DNA of 64,000 nucleotides from Paenibacillus thalictri (GTDB lineage: Bacteria > Bacillota > Bacilli > Paenibacillales > NBRC-103111): positions 124,001 through 188,000 of the forward strand of contig NZ_SIRE01000017.1 of the NCBI RefSeq assembly GCF_004307995.1. The letters run 5' to 3'. Positions 1 to 9,214 of this stretch are shown here, piece by piece. The number at the start of each line of letters is the position of its first letter. The first letter of the stretch is position 1. The notes under the pieces are model-generated. The model did no database searches, was not told where the DNA came from, and saw only the letters and a program-made list of their open reading frames with translations. A program made the position numbers and the translations under genes.

Positions 1-1
1 T

Positions 2-2425
2 ACACATATTGACGTCGCATGGCTGTGGCAATTGAAGCATACGAGGGAGAAGGCGGCTCGTTCGTTTTCCACTGTGCTTCGTCTGATGGAACGGTTCCCG
101 GAGTATTTGTTCTTGCAGACGCAGCCTCAGCTTTACGAATATCTCAAATCGGATTATCCCGATTTGTATAAACAGATCAGTGAGCGGGTGAAGGACGGAC
201 GTTGGGAAGCAGGCGGCGCCATGTGGCTGGAGGCGGACTGCAATTTGGCTTCCGGCGAATCCTTGGTCAGGCAGCTGGTATACGGAATTCGATTTTTCCA
301 AAAAGAGTTTGGCGTCGTTAACACCTTTTTGTGGCTGCCAGACGTATTCGGGTACAGCTGGGCGCTGCCGCAAATTCTCCGCAAATGCGGTATTAACTCC
401 TTCATGACGTCGAAAATTTCCTGGAATCAGTACAATCGAATGCCGCATGATACATTCCGTTGGAAGGGTATTGACGGCTCGGAAGTATTGACGCATTTCA
501 TTACAACGCCGATTGAAAACGAAGCCGGTGCTGAACGTTATACGTATAACGGTAAAATTACGGCAAGATCGGTTAAGGGCTCATGGGATGAATATAAGGA
601 CAAGGCGATCAACCGCGACCTGCTGCTCCCATACGGTTTTGGAGACGGCGGCGGTGGTGTAAATCGGGAAATGCTGGAATTGCGCCGAAGGCTGGATTCT
701 ATGCCTGGAGTGCCTCATGTGCAAACGGGCCGGGCGGACGAATTTTTTCAGAAGCTGCAGAAACGAATTGCCGAGACGGATGGATATGTGCATACGTGGG
801 ATGGCGAGCTTTATTTAGAGTATCATCGGGGTACTTATACAAGTCAAGCTTACACGAAAAAAATGAATCGCAAGCTGGAGCTGTTGTACCGTGAAGCGGA
901 ATGGCTGTCTGTGCTTTTGTGTGCCACACAGCAAGGAGAAGGCGTTGATGTCTACCCGGCGGAGAAGCTGGCTGAAGGCTGGAAAATCATTTTACGCAAT
1001 CAATTCCACGACATTATCCCTGGCTCGTCGATTCGTGAAGTGTACCAAGATTCGCGTATGGAATATGCGGAGGCTGAACAAATTGGCGTTAAGGCCGTTC
1101 AGGAAGCGACGGCCGGAATTAGTCGTTCTGAAAGTGATATCCATTCGGCTTCACAAGGTTGGACTGTGTTCAACGGAGGGTCTTGGCATCAAGATGGACT
1201 CGTATTCCTTCCGGGCGCAGCTGCTGACCAATCCTTTGTCACAGCCGACGGAAGTGAGCTGGACAATCAGGCCGGAGAAGGCGGCGTCTGGGTGCTTGCC
1301 GAGAAAGTGCCGTCGATCGGCTATAACGTCATCAAGACAGAAAATCGATCAACATCGCTTATGCAGCCATCGGCTTTCCAAATCGATATCGATGAAGGCT
1401 CGGTAGATAGCCCTATTTACCGGATCGAGTGGAACAAACAAGGGCATCTGACACGGATTTACGATAAAGAAGCCATGCGGGAAGTTCTGGAAAAGGGCGG
1501 AAGAGGCAATGTGTTGCAAGTATTCGAGGATAAGCCGGCAAGCCGCTTCGATGCGTGGGATATCGATATTTTTTATCAGGAGAAGAAACAAGAAATCAGC
1601 GAGCTGCTTTCTGTGCAAACAGATGAGGTTGGACCGTTGTTCGCCGCACTGACATTTACTTATCGTTATATGGACTCCACCATCGAGCAGCGAATGGTTG
1701 TTTACGCGAATGACCGGCGCATCGATTTCCAGACCCAGGTGAATTGGCAGGAGCGCCGTCAGCTGCTGAAGGCGGCATTCGAGACAGCGATTCGCTCAAC
1801 TACAGCGACGTACGATATTCAATTTGGCAATGTACAACGGCCGACGCATTGGAATACGAGCTGGGATTATGCGCGATTTGAGACGATCGGACATCAATGG
1901 GCGGATTTATCAGAGCGGCATTACGGTGTAAGTCTGTTGAATGATTGCAAGTACGGATACGATATCAAAAATAATGTCATTAGGCTTACGCTTATCAAAT
2001 CGGCAATCGTTCCTGATCCTACGGCCGATCTCGGTGAGCATACGTTTACGTATTCGTTGTTTCCGCATCAAGGCGACTGGTACGAAGGAAGGACGCCACA
2101 AGCAGCTTGGTCGCTCAACAATCCGTTTATTGCAGTCAAGGGCTGCGATGCGGGGTCAAATCGGTTATCGTTGTTCCACGCCGATACCGAAAACGTCATG
2201 ATTGATGCGGTTAAACTCGCCGAAGAAGGGGACGCTTTTGTTGTCAGACTTCACGAGTTCGCCGGACGCCGTGGTGAGGTGGCCATACGAAGCGACTTAC
2301 CTCTGGCATCGTGGCAGGAATGCGATCTGCTGGAGCAACCGATAGATGATCAGCGAAGCTCAGAGTCTATCACCACAAATTTCAATCCGTACGAAATCAA
2401 AACATTTTTAGTGAGATGGAAGTAA
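2..2425 (+). CDS. GH38 alpha-mannosidase, 5' end outside window
   Basis: Glycoside hydrolase family 38 alpha-mannosidase that removes alpha-mannosyl residues from oligosaccharides, probably in the cytoplasm. The frame is open to the window edge. Its first codons read THIDVAWLW, which holds the H-x-D zinc ligands found near the N-terminus of GH38 enzymes, so the gene starts upstream and the TTG at 32 is not the start. The WLPDVFGYS segment carries the likely catalytic nucleophile Asp, and FHDIIPGSSI is the conserved His-Asp segment of the central domain. About 800 residues are visible, which suits a nearly full-length bacterial enzyme of roughly 850 to 1000 residues. The C-terminal half is the beta-sandwich part of the family. 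Transposase relics follow directly, so the locus probably ends here. Confidence 0.93.
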   Translation, partial: THIDVAWLWQLKHTREKAARSFSTVLRLMERFPEYLFLQTQPQLYEYLKSDYPDLYKQISERVKDGRWEAGGAMWLEADCNLASGESLVRQLVYGIRFFQKEFGVVNTFLWLPDVFGYSWALPQILRKCGINSFMTSKISWNQYNRMPHDTFRWKGIDGSEVLTHFITTPIENEAGAERYTYNGKITARSVKGSWDEYKDKAINRDLLLPYGFGDGGGGVNREMLELRRRLDSMPGVPHVQTGRADEFFQKLQKRIAETDGYVHTWDGELYLEYHRGTYTSQAYTKKMNRKLELLYREAEWLSVLLCATQQGEGVDVYPAEKLAEGWKIILRNQFHDIIPGSSIREVYQDSRMEYAEAEQIGVKAVQEATAGISRSESDIHSASQGWTVFNGGSWHQDGLVFLPGAAADQSFVTADGSELDNQAGEGGVWVLAEKVPSIGYNVIKTENRSTSLMQPSAFQIDIDEGSVDSPIYRIEWNKQGHLTRIYDKEAMREVLEKGGRGNVLQVFEDKPASRFDAWDIDIFYQEKKQEISELLSVQTDEVGPLFAALTFTYRYMDSTIEQRMVVYANDRRIDFQTQVNWQERRQLLKAAFETAIRSTTATYDIQFGNVQRPTHWNTSWDYARFETIGHQWADLSERHYGVSLLNDCKYGYDIKNNVIRLTLIKSAIVPDPTADLGEHTFTYSLFPHQGDWYEGRTPQAAWSLNNPFIAVKGCDAGSNRLSLFHADTENVMIDAVKLAEEGDAFVVRLHEFAGRRGEVAIRSDLPLASWQECDLLEQPIDDQRSSESITTNFNPYEIKTFLVRWK

Positions 2426-2436
2426 GGGGGCTAGGT

Positions 2437-2690
2437 CTCCTTCTGTGCCTTGGTTGTTGCGCAGCAGCGCATCGGCCAGGGCATGTAGTGCTGAATATGA
2501 AAACGGAAAATCCAGAGCAGCAATTGTGGAGGAATATGAGATCACAGCCTCCGCTTTAGACTGCTGGATCAAACAAGTCCAAAGGACGTTCCTTCAAGGA
2601 GAAAGACAATCGTTTTTTCGAAAAAAATGAGCTGGTTGCCTTACGAAAAGAGAACAAACTCTGAAAATGGAGGTGGATATTTTATAACAC
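2437..2690 (+). pseudogene. IS3-family OrfA transposase relic
   Basis: Translating 2494-2575 gives a segment with YENGKSRAAIVEEYEI and SALDCWIKQ, typical of the helix-turn-helix part of IS3/IS150-type OrfA. From about 2585 the match shifts to another frame (SFKEKDNRFFEKNELVALRK) and meets a stop near 2662. The gene is therefore frameshifted and lacks both its true N-terminus and OrfB. The assignment rests on family resemblance read by eye. Confidence 0.7.
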
Positions 2691-2736
2691 TTCAGTGTTA
2701 CCCTATTCTGCACGACTCCGCTATGCCTCTGTAGGG

Positions 2737-3110
2737 TCACCCTCCCGTGACTCGAGGGGTCTTCGTCCTTACATTTCTTCGTTCCCCCTGTCCAAAGGTG
2801 TAGAGACTGACCGCGCTTAGTTGACGGTTTATTGCCCTGACGGACACGAAATTCGGTTTTCTGTGCATGTATGGTTTGAAATCTTCATTGTGTCGAACAA
2901 GGTTGAGTATGCCCAGGAATAAATAGTTACGCAGCATGCTATCCCCGCGCTTGGAGAGCTTAATTTGTCCTCTGAACTTGCCCGAGGCGCATTCTGCCAG
3001 ATTAAGACCGGCCCGCCTGAGCAACTGCCGGCCATGCGAGTATAAGCGAAGGTCGCCTGCTTGTCGTTGTACTTTGCCGTAAAAATGAAAATCGGCAGCA
3101 AGTGGAAATT
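2737..3110 (-). pseudogene. IS110-family transposase C-terminal relic
   Basis: On the minus strand, segments such as LLRRAGLNLAECASGKFRG and ISKRGDSMLRNYLF-like text resemble the C-terminal transposase_20 (IS116/IS110/IS902) domain: a leucine-rich stretch, SGK, then KRG and a helix of the RN-LF-G type. The N-terminal DEDD catalytic domain is missing and the downstream part degenerates, so this is a fragment. It points away from the neighbouring MBL gene and abuts that gene's operator, so the present promoter region may have been shaped by the insertion. Confidence 0.65.
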
Positions 3111-3122
3111 GGTGATTGACAA

Positions 3123-3163
3123 AACTAATGTCGTTAGTTATCATAAAACTAATGACATTAGTT
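3123..3163. promoter_or_regulatory. Tandem palindromic operator for the TetR regulator
   Basis: Two copies of a 17-bp palindrome lie directly upstream of the MBL gene. 3147-3163 (AACTAATGACATTAGTT) is a perfect inverted repeat around a central base. 3123-3139 (AACTAATGTCGTTAGTT) has one mismatched pair. Their centres are 24 bp apart. Size and symmetry suit a TetR dimer, and a TetR gene lies two genes downstream, so control by that regulator is inferred. Confidence 0.7.
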
Positions 3164-3184
3164 AATTATAAGGAGTGGTTAGTT

Positions 3185-3898
3185 ATGCGAATGACTCGGG
3201 AGAACCATTTGATCCAGTTGGCTTTTATGCCGCGAATCTTTCCGGTGAATTGTTATTTTGTTGAAGAAGAAGACGGGCTGACGTTGATTGATGCGGCGCT
3301 GCCGAACAGTGCCGATGCGATTCTGCAAGCTGCGCGGAACATGGGCAAACCGCTCGCGCGTATCGTGCTGACGCATGCCCACAGCGACCATATCGGAGCG
3401 CTCGACCGGCTCAAGGCGGCGCTTCCCGATGTTCCCGTCTACATCTCGCGCAGAGATGCCCGGCTGCTCGCCGGAGACAGATCGCTTGACCGCGATGAAC
3501 CGCAAACCCCGATTCGCGGCGGCGTTCCTACGGGCGTAAAGACGCGGCCGGACGTGCTGCTTGAGGACGGCGACCGCATCGGTTCTTTGTTGGCCTTGTC
3601 GGCGCCCGGACATACACCGGGATCGATGGCGTTCCTTGATACGCGCAGCGGAGCGCTTATTGCCGGAGATGCCTTGCAACTGCGGGGTGGTATAGCCGTA
3701 TCGGGGCAAGTGAAGTTTTGGTTCCCGTTTCCGGCGTGGGCGACCTGGAATAAAGAAGCGGCTTGCAGCAGCGCACGCAAGCTGCGCGGCTATCATCCGG
3801 AGCTGCTTGCCGTCGGTCACGGAACGATGCTGCGCCAGCCGGGGGCGGCGCTTGACCGGGCGATTGCGGAGGCGGAAAGTAACCTGCAGAAGCGATAA
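3185..3898 (+). CDS. MBL-fold metallo-hydrolase
   Basis: A metallo-beta-lactamase-fold hydrolase of 237 residues, probably cytoplasmic. The metal-binding motif THAHSDH gives His64, His66, Asp68 and His69. Further fold landmarks are GHTPGSM, GDAL and the late GHG. The substrate cannot be told from sequence; glyoxalase II-like, lactonase and lactamase-like enzymes share this core. The ATG at 3185 is preferred because AAGGAG stands just upstream at 3170-3175. A frame extension back to 3116 would read through the operator palindromes. It is followed by a TetR gene, and this pair plus the oxidoreductase probably form one regulated unit. Confidence 0.88.
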   Translation: MRMTRENHLIQLAFMPRIFPVNCYFVEEEDGLTLIDAALPNSADAILQAARNMGKPLARIVLTHAHSDHIGALDRLKAALPDVPVYISRRDARLLAGDRSLDRDEPQTPIRGGVPTGVKTRPDVLLEDGDRIGSLLALSAPGHTPGSMAFLDTRSGALIAGDALQLRGGIAVSGQVKFWFPFPAWATWNKEAACSSARKLRGYHPELLAVGHGTMLRQPGAALDRAIAEAESNLQKR

Positions 3899-3981
3899 GC
3901 CTTTTCAGCCATGCAGGAGAGGAAGAAACTTGCATCAATACAGCTTTTCAAATCGTTTAAGTTAAATTAGGAGGAATGATG

Positions 3982-4578
3982 ATGGCAAGAGCGGGATTGG
4001 ATCCAAACAGCGTGCTGCAAGCCGCAGCCGAACTGGCCGATACAACCGGCCTTGACAATGTATCGTTGGCGGAACTAGCGAAAAAGCTGGGCATTCGTAC
4101 GCCTTCGTTATATAATCACGTCAACGGACTGCCCGAACTTCGCAAGAAGCTGGCTATTTATGGCACCGAACGGCTGACCCAAGCGTTGACGATGGCCGCC
4201 GTAGGCAAGTCGGAGGACGATGCGGTACGCTCGATTGCTGCTGCATACATTGGATTTGTGCGGCGGCATCCCGGCTTGTACGAGGCGCTTTCGCGCGGCG
4301 CGGATTGGAAGCGGGATGAGGAATTGCAGCGTGTCTCGAAAACGGTTGTCGATCTTGTGCTGCGGGTGCTGGAACCTTACGGCTTGAAGGATGAAATGGC
4401 GATTCATACGGTTCGCGGTTTCCGCAGTCTGCTGCACGGCTTTGCTTCGCTTGAGCAGCAGGGCGGTTTTGGTATGGCGATTGATTCGGAAGTCAGCTTT
4501 CAGCTGCTGTTGGATACATTTCTTGCGGGAATCCGCAGTCTTTATGCGGCCGCGGGGAATGAAAAAGATAACGAATAG
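3982..4578 (+). CDS. TetR/AcrR-family regulator (WHG-type C-domain)
   Basis: A DNA-binding repressor of 198 residues. The N-terminal HTH is clear: LAELAKKLGIRTPSLYNHV, about residues 31 to 49. The C-terminal ligand domain (YIGFVRRHPGLYEAL and FRSLLHGFASLE) resembles the WHG-type TetR C-domain. Three ATG codons are adjacent (3976, 3979, 3982). The third is chosen because the Shine-Dalgarno sequence TAGGAGGA at 3968-3975 then has normal spacing. It lies downstream of the MBL gene and 11 bp before the oxidoreductase. The double palindrome at 3123-3163 is its most likely operator. The inducer is unknown. Confidence 0.88.
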   Translation: MARAGLDPNSVLQAAAELADTTGLDNVSLAELAKKLGIRTPSLYNHVNGLPELRKKLAIYGTERLTQALTMAAVGKSEDDAVRSIAAAYIGFVRRHPGLYEALSRGADWKRDEELQRVSKTVVDLVLRVLEPYGLKDEMAIHTVRGFRSLLHGFASLEQQGGFGMAIDSEVSFQLLLDTFLAGIRSLYAAAGNEKDNE

Positions 4579-4589
4579 GAGATGAGCGC

Positions 4590-5681
4590 ATGTCGGCACC
4601 GACAGTATTTGGCATTATTGGAGGAAGCGGTTTTCGCGCACAATTTTATTTGCGGATAGCCAAAGCGCTTCCCGAACGGTTTCAGGTCGGCGGGATGGTG
4701 GTGCGGGACGAGCAAAAAGGGCTGGAAATGGAACGCCTCTGGGGTGTTCCGACCTACCGAAGTTTGGATGAACTGGCAGACAAGGTGAAGATGGACTATG
4801 TCGTATTGTCCGTCAGCAAAGCTGCGAGCTTGGACTATTTGCTTGAGCTTTTCGAACGCGGGATCCCCGTACTGACAGAGACGCCGCCGGCGTCCGACTT
4901 GGCTGGACTGCATACGCTGCATGAGCGATTGACACGCAAGGGCGCACGCATCCAGGTAGCGGAGCAGTATCAATTCCAGCCGATGCATGCAGCCCGCCGG
5001 AGCATCATTAGCGCAGATCGGCTCGGACCGGTGTCGGAGGCGACGGTATCGATTTCTCAAACGTATCATGCCGTCAGCTTAATGCGGACGATGCTGGGCG
5101 TTACTTTTGAGAACGCTTCAATTCGAGGTATGCGCTTCGAATCGCCGATGCTGGCCGGTCCCGACCGCAGCGGACCGCCAAAGGAAGAGAAGCGGATCTC
5201 CGCGCCGCGCGACATCGCTTGGCTTGATTTTGAAGGGAAGCTGGGCATTTACGATTTCACAAATAATCAGCACCGTTCATGGACACGCTCGAACCATTTG
5301 TCCGTCCGCGGCGAACGCGGCGAATTGTTCGATACGCGGCTGAGCACGCTGGCCGACTTCTCCACTCCGCTGCATTTGGAAATGAAGCGGATCAACAAAG
5401 GCGAAGCGGAAAATCTGGAAGGGTACTTCCTTCAAGGCATTCTTGCGGGGGAGAGCTGGGTGTACCGGAATCCGTTTGCTCCGGCGCGCTTGTACGACGA
5501 CGAAATCGCCATCGCGACCTGTCTTCAGAAGATGGCCGATTATGCGGCGGGCGGTCCTAGCTTCTACGGGCTGCCGGAAGCTTCGCAGGATCATTATGTC
5601 GGAATGTGCATCGAGCAGGCGATTCTCAGCGGAGAGACGGTTCAGACCATTACGCAGCCTTGGGCCGCGGTCAATGAGTGA
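4590..5681 (+). CDS. Gfo/Idh/MocA-family oxidoreductase
   Basis: An NAD(P)-dependent oxidoreductase of 363 residues. The N-terminal Rossmann fold starts with FGIIGGSGFRAQFY, followed by VVRDEQKG and a VVLSVSKAA strand-turn. The ETPPASDL segment stands where the family has its EKP motif, so the usual catalytic Lys is replaced by Thr-Pro, which makes the chemistry uncertain. The C-terminal alpha/beta domain has the usual length. The family acts on sugars, inositols and sugar acids; the substrate is not visible. The start ATG has AGGAGA upstream and lies 11 bp after the TetR stop, so it is probably in the same operon. Confidence 0.85.
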   Translation: MSAPTVFGIIGGSGFRAQFYLRIAKALPERFQVGGMVVRDEQKGLEMERLWGVPTYRSLDELADKVKMDYVVLSVSKAASLDYLLELFERGIPVLTETPPASDLAGLHTLHERLTRKGARIQVAEQYQFQPMHAARRSIISADRLGPVSEATVSISQTYHAVSLMRTMLGVTFENASIRGMRFESPMLAGPDRSGPPKEEKRISAPRDIAWLDFEGKLGIYDFTNNQHRSWTRSNHLSVRGERGELFDTRLSTLADFSTPLHLEMKRINKGEAENLEGYFLQGILAGESWVYRNPFAPARLYDDEIAIATCLQKMADYAAGGPSFYGLPEASQDHYVGMCIEQAILSGETVQTITQPWAAVNE

Positions 5682-6598
5682 GGGATAGGTACCGGGGAAC
5701 TTGGGACAAACCGGCAATGTTATCAGGTTAGCGATAAATGGCTGGTATTCGGATCGCGTATGGGTTGCAACAGCGCAATCATATCGGGTTTATGTAGAAG
5801 CAGAACCATAACATGCTTGAACGCAGCAAATAAAGCCATTTCGATTCAACTTGAAGTAAGTTGATCTTTGGCTAGCTGTCTGTAACGGACATCCGCGTCG
5901 CTAGATTGGCCTTATGCTTGGGAACGTCATGCTCTAACGCTAACGGACAGGCGCGCCGCTATTTGGCTAAAAAATCGAGGTTATCATTTTTAACGGACAG
6001 GCGCGACCTTATTTGCCCAAAAAAGTCGGGGAGACCGCGATGGTAGGCCAATTAAGAGCGCCGGTGTCCGTTACGTGCAGCCAACCTCGGATTTGGGTTA
6101 CATTGCAGCGCTGATGTCCGTTAGAGAGGAGTTGCTCCAACGTTGGGGGTTGTACCATGAATCGACAGTCTCACCCCTCAGTCCGTTATCCATCCGAAGG
6201 GGGCCATGTTCAGAACGGGTCGCGACGCATAAAAGAAACTTGATTCCTGTAACGATACTTTGGTCAATTGACTTCTTATCCTGACAACATGGGATGTACC
6301 AGGCTTGTCCCGGCAGCAGCCAGATGAGCGGCAATGCCCCGCAGAATGCCCCACAAGTCATCTCACGAAAGAGAAGAAGGCGGCATACGTGCATCCGGTG
6401 GTGGACTGACCGGCTGCGAGCGCCGGGTTGTTCACGAACAACGTGCGCGATCCCAAGCTTGGGTCGTGGCGCTGTGCGGCGGTCGGTAGAACTCCACCAA
6501 TACAACAACCCAATACAACACGGTTTGCAAGGGCTGCCCGTCATCGGTGCAGCCCTTTGCATGCGTGTCTAATCGTTTGATGCGATGTGTGCGGAATA
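5682..6598. other. Long intergenic region with repeats and no clear gene
   Basis: No convincing gene is visible in about 900 bp. Short open frames on both strands lack ribosome sites and family resemblance. The left half holds the TAACGGACA repeat cluster. 6526-6561 holds a hairpin with arms GGGCTGC (6531-6537) and GCAGCCC (6549-6555), without a strong T-run on either side. The right end is the downstream flank of the CotD-like gene. Confidence 0.6.
5883..6123. repeat. Dispersed TAACGGACA repeat cluster, five copies
   Basis: Five copies of TAACGGACA lie within 240 bp. Three are on the plus strand, starting at 5883, 5941 and 5991, and two on the minus strand at 6065-6073 and 6115-6123. The two best copies, 5941-5974 and 5991-6024, share TAACGGACAGGCGCG plus a TATTTG-CAAAAAA-like tail and lie exactly 50 bp apart. 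The two minus copies are also 50 bp apart. Most copies are followed by a GCG-containing stretch. Confidence 0.75.
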
Positions 6599-6850
6599 TT
6601 ATTTTACGGATCTTTTACGGGAGGAAACGCCGGTTTTTTTGGCATGTTTACGCGAGCGTACGCTGCTGCACATAACGTCTTTTTCCGAATAGGCGTAAAC
6701 GTGATGCGGTACAGGAACGCAATGATGTTGGTTGACGACTTCGATCGGATGAACGACCGTCACGACTTGCGGATGAAAGTAGTTCTGATAGTAGGTAACT
6801 GGCGGGTCGACAACGGTTTGCGCTGGGCATGTCGGACAAAAATCACTCAT
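6599..6850 (-). CDS. cotD: CotD-like spore coat protein
   Basis: A small protein of 83 residues that resembles CotD-family inner spore coat proteins. It has an N-terminal CPTCPAQ segment and the middle NYFHPQVVTVVHPIEVVN, matching the aromatic-His-x-x-V-V...HP-I...N pattern of CotD, followed by a His-rich stretch (HHCVPVPHHVYAYSE). The C-terminus is Lys/Arg/Ser rich. The ATG at 6850 is preceded on the minus strand by AAAGGAG with normal spacing. It should be made late in the mother cell, which is family knowledge. It stands alone between a non-coding region and the amidase gene. Confidence 0.78.
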   Translation of the reverse strand: MSDFCPTCPAQTVVDPPVTYYQNYFHPQVVTVVHPIEVVNQHHCVPVPHHVYAYSEKDVMCSSVRSRKHAKKTGVSSRKRSVK

Positions 6851-6991
6851 TTCATTTCAGCTCCTTTGTGGTAGGTTGCATGAGCATTATACGCACCATT
6901 CGCTCAGGTTTCCTGTATACTTGCCCTTATTTCTGGATAGAAGTTTAGGTGGCTAGTACATTTTTGGCGTTTTTGTCCGGCTGCTGCCCGG

Positions 6992-9019
6992 TTAGTCCCT
7001 TGTTCCCAGTTCCGGCGTAGAAGGCGGTGTGGTACGGTACCGGGTTTGCTGTTCAAAAGAATAAGCGAGTTTGATCAAAAAAGCTTCGCTGTAAGGTCTG
7101 CCCAAAAATTCAATCCCAACGGGAACGCCTATCGGCGCGGTTGGCGTGGGTGCGGAAAAACCGCCTTGGAATGTGATGGCCGGGAAGCCGGTTAGCGCGC
7201 CCAAGATGCCGTTGCGGTCGGCTTGAAACTCGCCGATCGGGACGACCAGTCTTTTTTGCAGCGGATACAGCAGTACCTCAACGCCGCTGCTTTCCATGGC
7301 GTCGAGCACTTGTGCCTTGAGCTGTTGAATGCGCGCAAGCCTGTCCTGGTAGTCCATCTGCTCAGCCGGACGTTCCACCGCTTGTGCCGATTCCAGCGCT
7401 TCCCGAATGGATTTGTCGTGAAGATCCATGGCAATGAACTGTTCTAACGATTGGACCGGTGTGCCGTAAGCGGCGAAGTAGCGGTTCAATTCCTCCTTCA
7501 GCTCGTATTTCTGAACGTCCACGCCGGCGATCAGCCTATCGGAATCCAGCCCTGGAATGGTAATCGGGACGATCTCCGCACCCATGGCTTCCATTGCATG
7601 TATGGCTTGATTAGCAACCCTGTTGACCTCTTCGTGAATCGGCAGCGTTCCGAAAAAGTTGTGAAAAACGCCGATACGCACTCCCCGCAGTCCGTTTTCC
7701 GCGAGTGAATCCGTAAGGGAGGCTGAGGAGCAGGCCGTGCCCGGTGCCGCCTCTTTACCGCCTCCGATCATGCCCTCCAATAAAATTGCCGCGTCTTCCA
7801 CCGTTCGGGCTATCGGGCCGATCATATCTTGGGTGAAGGAGACGGGCAGGATGCCGTCGGTTTCGATCAATCCTTTTGTAGGACGGATGCCGACCAAATT
7901 GTTCGCCGAAGAAGGTGAGCGGATCGAGTTGACCGTATCCGAACCGGTTCCCGCGGCTGCGAAGCTGGCTGCAACTGCGGCACCGGTGCCACCGCTGGAA
8001 CCACCCGGCGTTCTCGTCAGGTCATAAGGATTCAGCGTCTGGCCGCCCAGCGAGCTGACGGTAGTTCCGGTAATGGCCAACTCGTGCATGTTGGCTTTGG
8101 CTAAAATGATTGCCCCCGCTGCGCGCAGCTTGGCCACCACGGCCGCATCTTCGGAGGGAATAAAACTTTCCAGAGCGGCAGCTCCGCCGGTTGTCGGCAT
8201 ATCTTTTGTATTAAAATTGTCCTTGAGAACGATCGGAATGCCATGAAGCGGACCGCGAGGGCCTTGCCGCACACGTTCCTCGTCAAGCCGGGCCGCCTCT
8301 TCAAGGGCGGTCGGACTGACGGCCAGCAGGGAATTCAATTTGGGACCTTGACGGTCGTACGCTTCGATACGGTCAAGGTACATTTGCACCAGCTGGCGGG
8401 AGGTGATTTTTCCGGTTGTCATCGCCGCCTGAAGCGCCGGGATTGTGGATTCGACAAGCACAAACGGCAGCTGATTGTAGACGCGGAGGGCAGCGGCGGC
8501 CGCCTCCTCGACGGTAACGGGATCGTTCGAACACGGCGGGACAGCCGTATCGTCGGTAAGCGATACATCATTCTCCTCGAATGCAGCCGTCTTACGTGCG
8601 AAAAGCATGAGTGCCCGTTGGATGATGGAAGCCGCCTCATCTCTAGTGAGGGGTTCGCTTGGCTGCATTTTGCCCGGCTCGGTATCTAACAGATCTGCTA
8701 CCGGAGTTTTGGCCATGCCGGCGCGATACGGGGCGTCAGAAAATGCAGATGCTGCGGGTTTTAACGAAAATCCGGCCAATTCAAGCGATCTGGCCATGAT
8801 GGCGGCAAATTGCTCTCTGGTGATGTGCGATCCCGAGCGGCTCAGGAGGTCCCGGCTCAACAGACCCGCATTGACGGCTGTTTCGATTTCGGCAGGAGAG
8901 CAGCGGTGATCCCAAACGCCAAGAGGACATCTTGAAGCGTCGAGATTTCCTTGCGAAAGCGGTTGTTCCTTCGGTTGATTTGTATCGTTGGTATGATTGC
9001 TGCGTTGTCCGTTTGACAT
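6992..9019 (-). CDS. Amidase-signature hydrolase with N-terminal SLH-like repeats
   Basis: An amidase-signature enzyme of 675 residues that hydrolyses amide bonds. The Ser-cis-Ser-Lys triad is visible: VLKDNFNTKD supplies Lys, TPGGSSGGTG the nucleophile Ser, and GSDTVNSIRSP the cis-Ser region. In the last motif the usual Gly-Gly is Val-Asn, which is unusual. The first ~200 residues hold S-layer-homology-like stretches (SHITREQFAAIMARSLEL, EPLTRDEAASIIQRAL). No signal peptide is seen: the N-terminus is polar (MSNGQRSNHTND). The ATG at 9019 is chosen because AAGGAG lies at 9031-9036; the in-frame GTG at 9040 would place this site inside the gene. The substrate is unknown. Confidence 0.85.
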   Translation of the reverse strand: MSNGQRSNHTNDTNQPKEQPLSQGNLDASRCPLGVWDHRCSPAEIETAVNAGLLSRDLLSRSGSHITREQFAAIMARSLELAGFSLKPAASAFSDAPYRAGMAKTPVADLLDTEPGKMQPSEPLTRDEAASIIQRALMLFARKTAAFEENDVSLTDDTAVPPCSNDPVTVEEAAAAALRVYNQLPFVLVESTIPALQAAMTTGKITSRQLVQMYLDRIEAYDRQGPKLNSLLAVSPTALEEAARLDEERVRQGPRGPLHGIPIVLKDNFNTKDMPTTGGAAALESFIPSEDAAVVAKLRAAGAIILAKANMHELAITGTTVSSLGGQTLNPYDLTRTPGGSSGGTGAAVAASFAAAGTGSDTVNSIRSPSSANNLVGIRPTKGLIETDGILPVSFTQDMIGPIARTVEDAAILLEGMIGGGKEAAPGTACSSASLTDSLAENGLRGVRIGVFHNFFGTLPIHEEVNRVANQAIHAMEAMGAEIVPITIPGLDSDRLIAGVDVQKYELKEELNRYFAAYGTPVQSLEQFIAMDLHDKSIREALESAQAVERPAEQMDYQDRLARIQQLKAQVLDAMESSGVEVLLYPLQKRLVVPIGEFQADRNGILGALTGFPAITFQGGFSAPTPTAPIGVPVGIEFLGRPYSEAFLIKLAYSFEQQTRYRTTPPSTPELGTRD

Positions 9020-9214
9020 GGCGGGCGGCGCTCCTTCCACAATTTCTTAATCTTTAGAATAATCGAAATTTATCATATATACGGATACTCTGACAATAAG
9101 CGATACGCATGGTTTTTTGACAGGCAATCGATTGACGGTACGACCCCTATGGGATACACTGGTCATGATCATGTAAACGGTTAAAAATTGGAAACGGAAG
9201 AGAGGCTGATCTGC

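Noticed and set aside
2829..3122. Second minus-strand frame over the IS110 relic
   Set aside because: The other frame (2737-3110) matches transposase; this one does not.
3116..3184. N-terminal extension of the MBL protein
   Set aside because: It would translate the operator palindromes; a good ribosome site serves the ATG at 3185.
6294..6572. Plus-strand open frame of 92 codons in the long intergenic region
   Set aside because: It has no Shine-Dalgarno sequence, an Arg/Trp/Cys-rich random composition, and runs through a hairpin.
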